The notes beneath the pieces were generated by a model that worked only from the letters and a program-made list of their open reading frames with translations, was not told the origin of the DNA and did not search any database. The position numbers and the translations under genes were made by a program. DNA of 5,857 nt from an uncultured Eubacteriales bacterium (lineage in GTDB: Bacteria > Bacillota > Clostridia > Oscillospirales > Oscillospiraceae): positions 1 through 5,857 of the forward strand of contig CABSAB010000099.1 in the NCBI GenBank assembly GCA_902475515.1, in the 5' to 3' direction. Positions 4,940 through 5,857 of the stretch are shown piece after piece. How positions within the stretch are numbered: the stretch's first letter is position 1; each line of letters begins with the position of its first letter.

Positions 4940-5737
4940 ATGGATAGACAAAAGCACATTGCCGCCCTGGCGGAGAATCAGGAGGATCAGCTGCTGCTCA
5001 GCCAGATCTGGGACCGCTTCTCGTCCGGCGTTCGCAGGAATATCCCCACGGCCACCGCCTTTCTCTCCGGCCGGGAGCAGATTCTGGCGGAACGGCTCGT
5101 GACCCGGGCCCACTTGGGGGAGCCGGTCTTTTTCGGCGGCGTCCCCAGTGCTGAACGAAAAGTCCTGTGCCATGTGCCGGACTACTATGAGCCCCAGGAA
5201 TATCTCATGAGCGAGGACGGTCCCGTCTCCGCCTTGCGGGTCAGCTTTTCTGCCTACGACACTCTAAACCACCGGGATTTTCTCGGCAGCCTCATGGGCC
5301 AGGGGATCAAACGGCAGGTTTTGGGGGATATTTTCCCCGGGGAGCACAGCTGCGATATCCTGGTCCTCCGGGAGATGGCGGACTATCTCTGCCGGGAGCT
5401 GACCCATGTGGGCCGGGCAAAGGTGGAGACGCAGGAGATCGCACTCTCGGAAATCTCTGTGCCGGAGCAGAAGGTGAAGGTCATCACCGACACCGTGGCC
5501 TCCCTGCGGCTGGACAGCGTCATGGCCTCGGGCTTTCAGCTGGGCCGCAGCAAGGCGGCCACCTATATCAACGGCGGCAAGACAGAGGTCAACCATATCC
5601 CCGTGGAAAAGCCCGACGCCATGGTGTCGGAGGGGGATGTGATCTCCGCCCGGGGCCTGGGCAAGATCCGGGTCAAGACTGTCAAGGGCCAGACGAAAAA
5701 GGGCCGTACAGCCCTGGTGCTGGAGAAATATCTATAA
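4940..5737 (+). CDS. ylmH: YlmH family S4-domain ribosome-associated RNA-binding protein
   Basis: A 265-residue homologue of Bacillus YlmH, which is about the same length. The N-terminal domain shows the usual features: FLSGREQ at 41-47, GGVPSAER at 66-73, and the most diagnostic block NHRDFLGSLMGQGIKRQ at 110-126 followed by LGDI. A C-terminal S4 RNA-binding domain spans about 187-250, with SLRLDSV then GFQLGRSKAATYI and NGGKTEVN. S4 domains bind structured rRNA. YlmH is a paralogue of RqcP and has been linked to 50S-peptidyl-tRNA complexes in ribosome quality control. In Bacillus the gene sits in the ylm-divIVA cell-division cluster, whereas here none of those neighbours is visible. It has its own extended -10 promoter and a very short leader. 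No terminator follows, and the next ribosome binding site starts 9 bp after its stop, so the two are probably cotranscribed. Confidence 0.92.
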   Translation: MDRQKHIAALAENQEDQLLLSQIWDRFSSGVRRNIPTATAFLSGREQILAERLVTRAHLGEPVFFGGVPSAERKVLCHVPDYYEPQEYLMSEDGPVSALRVSFSAYDTLNHRDFLGSLMGQGIKRQVLGDIFPGEHSCDILVLREMADYLCRELTHVGRAKVETQEIALSEISVPEQKVKVITDTVASLRLDSVMASGFQLGRSKAATYINGGKTEVNHIPVEKPDAMVSEGDVISARGLGKIRVKTVKGQTKKGRTALVLEKYL

Positions 5738-5746
5738 ACCGTTCAT

Positions 5747-5753
5747 AGGGAGG
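5747..5753 (+). promoter_or_regulatory. Ribosome binding site of the last ORF in the window
   Basis: AGGGAGG lies seven bases before the ATG at 5761. It is strong evidence that translation starts here, even though the ORF as read closes after 30 codons. Confidence 0.75.
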
Positions 5754-5760
5754 AACAACA

Positions 5761-5857
5761 ATGATCACGTCCATTTGGACCGCCCCCGGAGAGGACTGCC
5801 CCGCCGCAAAGGAGCTTCGGCGGCAGGTTTTTTCAGCACACAGATGCGGCTGAGCTT
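5761..5857 (+). CDS. Start of a possible GNAT-type acetyltransferase, partial and interrupted as read
   Basis: A well-placed ATG begins a frame whose residues up to ELRRQVF (18-24) resemble the start of GNAT N-acetyltransferases, where an LRxxVF segment is typically followed by an EEQ-type helix. The match is short, so the family call is weak. As read, the frame hits TGA at 5851-5853 after 30 codons. Just before that is a run of six T (5828-5833). Dropping one T would give a frame (QHTDAAEL) that stays open to the window end. It could therefore be a genuine frameshift, a sequence error close to the edge, or a very short peptide. The spacing behind ylmH suggests it is the second gene of that transcript. 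Confidence 0.4.

Overview
This 5,857-bp window is moderately GC-rich bacterial chromosome. It suggests a Gram-positive Firmicute, most likely a high-GC member of the Clostridia (Oscillospiraceae-like). The reasons are strong AGGAGG-type ribosome binding sites, sigma-A type promoters with 17-bp spacers, a MurT/GatD pair, a YlmH homologue and compact operons. The taxon is an inference from gene content and style, not from a search.

Left part (1-1983, + strand): the end of a molybdenum cofactor (Moco) operon. The order is the 3' part of moaA (cut by the window edge), moaC, a mog/moaB-type adenylyltransferase and a small stand-alone MOSC-domain protein. The genes are separated by 2 bp, 1 bp and an 8-bp overlap, so translation is probably coupled. 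Together they cover GTP to cyclic pyranopterin monophosphate (MoaA, MoaC), later adenylylation of molybdopterin (Mog), and possibly a sulfur-transfer or cofactor-handling step (MOSC). moaD, moaE and moeA are not in view.

Middle (1984-2640): a well-formed promoter directly after the MOSC stop drives a 175-residue four-helix membrane protein of unknown function. This gene converges on the next operon across a shared bidirectional terminator (2598-2634).

Minus-strand operon (4723 down to 2638): a MurT-like Mur ligase followed, with an 8-bp overlap, by a GatD-like glutamine amidotransferase subunit. In characterised Gram-positives this complex amidates the D-glutamate of lipid II. Here the GatD-like protein has Gly where the nucleophilic Cys should be and Leu where the catalytic His should be. 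It also lacks the other glutamine-handling motifs. The MurT partner keeps its ATP-binding P-loop and Cys4 zinc ribbon but appears to lack the Asp that completes the GatD site. The pair therefore looks like a complex that has lost, or never had, glutaminase chemistry. This is the most interesting observation in the window.

Right part (4724-5857): a 216-bp divergent promoter region separates murT from ylmH. It holds one recognisable promoter per direction, a symmetric element over the murT start site and a GC hairpin. ylmH encodes an S4-domain ribosome-associated protein. Just downstream, an ORF with a good ribosome binding site begins like a GNAT acetyltransferase but meets a stop after 30 codons, next to a six-T run near the window edge. 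No tRNA, rRNA, CRISPR array, insertion sequence or phage gene was recognised.
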